Source: Bacteroidota bacterium (GTDB lineage Bacteria; Bacteroidota; Bacteroidia; Chitinophagales; LD1). Taken from it: 60,978 bases of DNA. Below are positions 60,940-60,978 of this stretch, one piece after another. The stretch lies in assembly GCA_947478005.1 (NCBI GenBank), contig CANJVG010000008.1, forward strand, positions 1-60,978, written 5' to 3'. Position 1 is the first letter of the stretch. The number at the start of each line of letters is the position of its first letter. Under the pieces are notes generated by a model. The model saw only the letters and a list, made by a program, of their open reading frames with translations, was not told where the DNA came from and ran no database searches. The position numbers and the translations under genes are program-made.

Positions 60940-60978
60940 GAAATATCCGGATGATGAATCGTGTTATCGTTACCTGGC
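60905..60978 (+). CDS. IS1595-family transposase, N-terminal fragment at window edge
   Basis: The frame from the ATG at 60905 begins MKKQISIQSFFEKYPDDESC followed by YRYL and runs off the window. This matches the start of IS1595/ISXO2-like transposases, in which a phe-rich segment and D/E-D-E-S-C precede a zinc ribbon. Terminal inverted repeats could not be identified. Confidence 0.7.
   Translation, partial: MKKQISIQSFFEKYPDDESCYRYL

Overview
The window reads as chromosome of a Bacteroidota bacterium, probably from the Chitinophagales/Sphingobacteriales side. The evidence is four proteins with type A C-terminal sorting domains for the type IX secretion system (T9SS), one protein with a gliding-associated (CHU_C-type) C-terminus, a PorE-like lipoprotein, MbnP/MbnH-type copper proteins, a separate nuoC and nuoD, and promoters of the Bacteroidota form TTTG-N20-TAnnTTTG. 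Most intergenic sequence is AT-rich and carries short periodic repeats.

Layout. 0-5.5 kb: HtrA protease, a secreted T9SS phosphatase, a YceI-like protein and a thioredoxin-family gene broken by an in-frame stop. 5.6-11 kb (minus strand): a copper-type operon with a short Cys-motif membrane protein, an outer-membrane barrel, and two consecutive MbnP/MbnH-like pairs. 11.3-18.4 kb: two T9SS cargo proteins around a 42-bp-period array, then a PorE-like lipoprotein. 18.4-28.5 kb: housekeeping genes (FKBP isomerase, tRNA-Met, metallo-beta-lactamase fold hydrolase, ribH, TPR protein, pdhA, recF, HerA/DUF853 ATPase) and a coupled pair of outer-membrane proteins. 28.6-36 kb: two SDR oxidoreductases, an Ig-like adhesin, fbp, a copper-monooxygenase-like T9SS protein, two short repeat arrays and gene remnants. 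36-39 kb: a two-component system divergent from a TonB-C-domain protein. 39.8-45.9 kb: a TetR-controlled ABC/HlyD/TolC exporter whose ATPase has lost its catalytic motifs. 46-48.2 kb: NfeD protease and a LysM protein. 48.2-58 kb: nuoABCDE, then a vanadium-haloperoxidase-like gene and an FG-GAP/ASPIC gene, then nuoF with its own promoter. 58-61 kb: a penicillin-acylase homologue and an outer-membrane gene cut off by an IS1595-like element at the window edge.

The strongest unexplained signal is a shared period in the repetitive DNA. Four intergenic arrays of unrelated sequence repeat every 21 bp (three arrays) or about 42 bp (one array). Five further elements repeat every 7 bp: three inverted-repeat elements in the nuoA-B, nuoB-C and nuoD-E spacers, one immediately upstream of the PorE-like gene, and one inside the coding sequence of the leucine-rich-repeat protein. 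All observed periods are close to multiples of 7 bp. A separate palindromic element sits in frame inside recF. Database searches and genome-wide counts were not possible here; family assignments rest on motifs and architecture read from the sequence.
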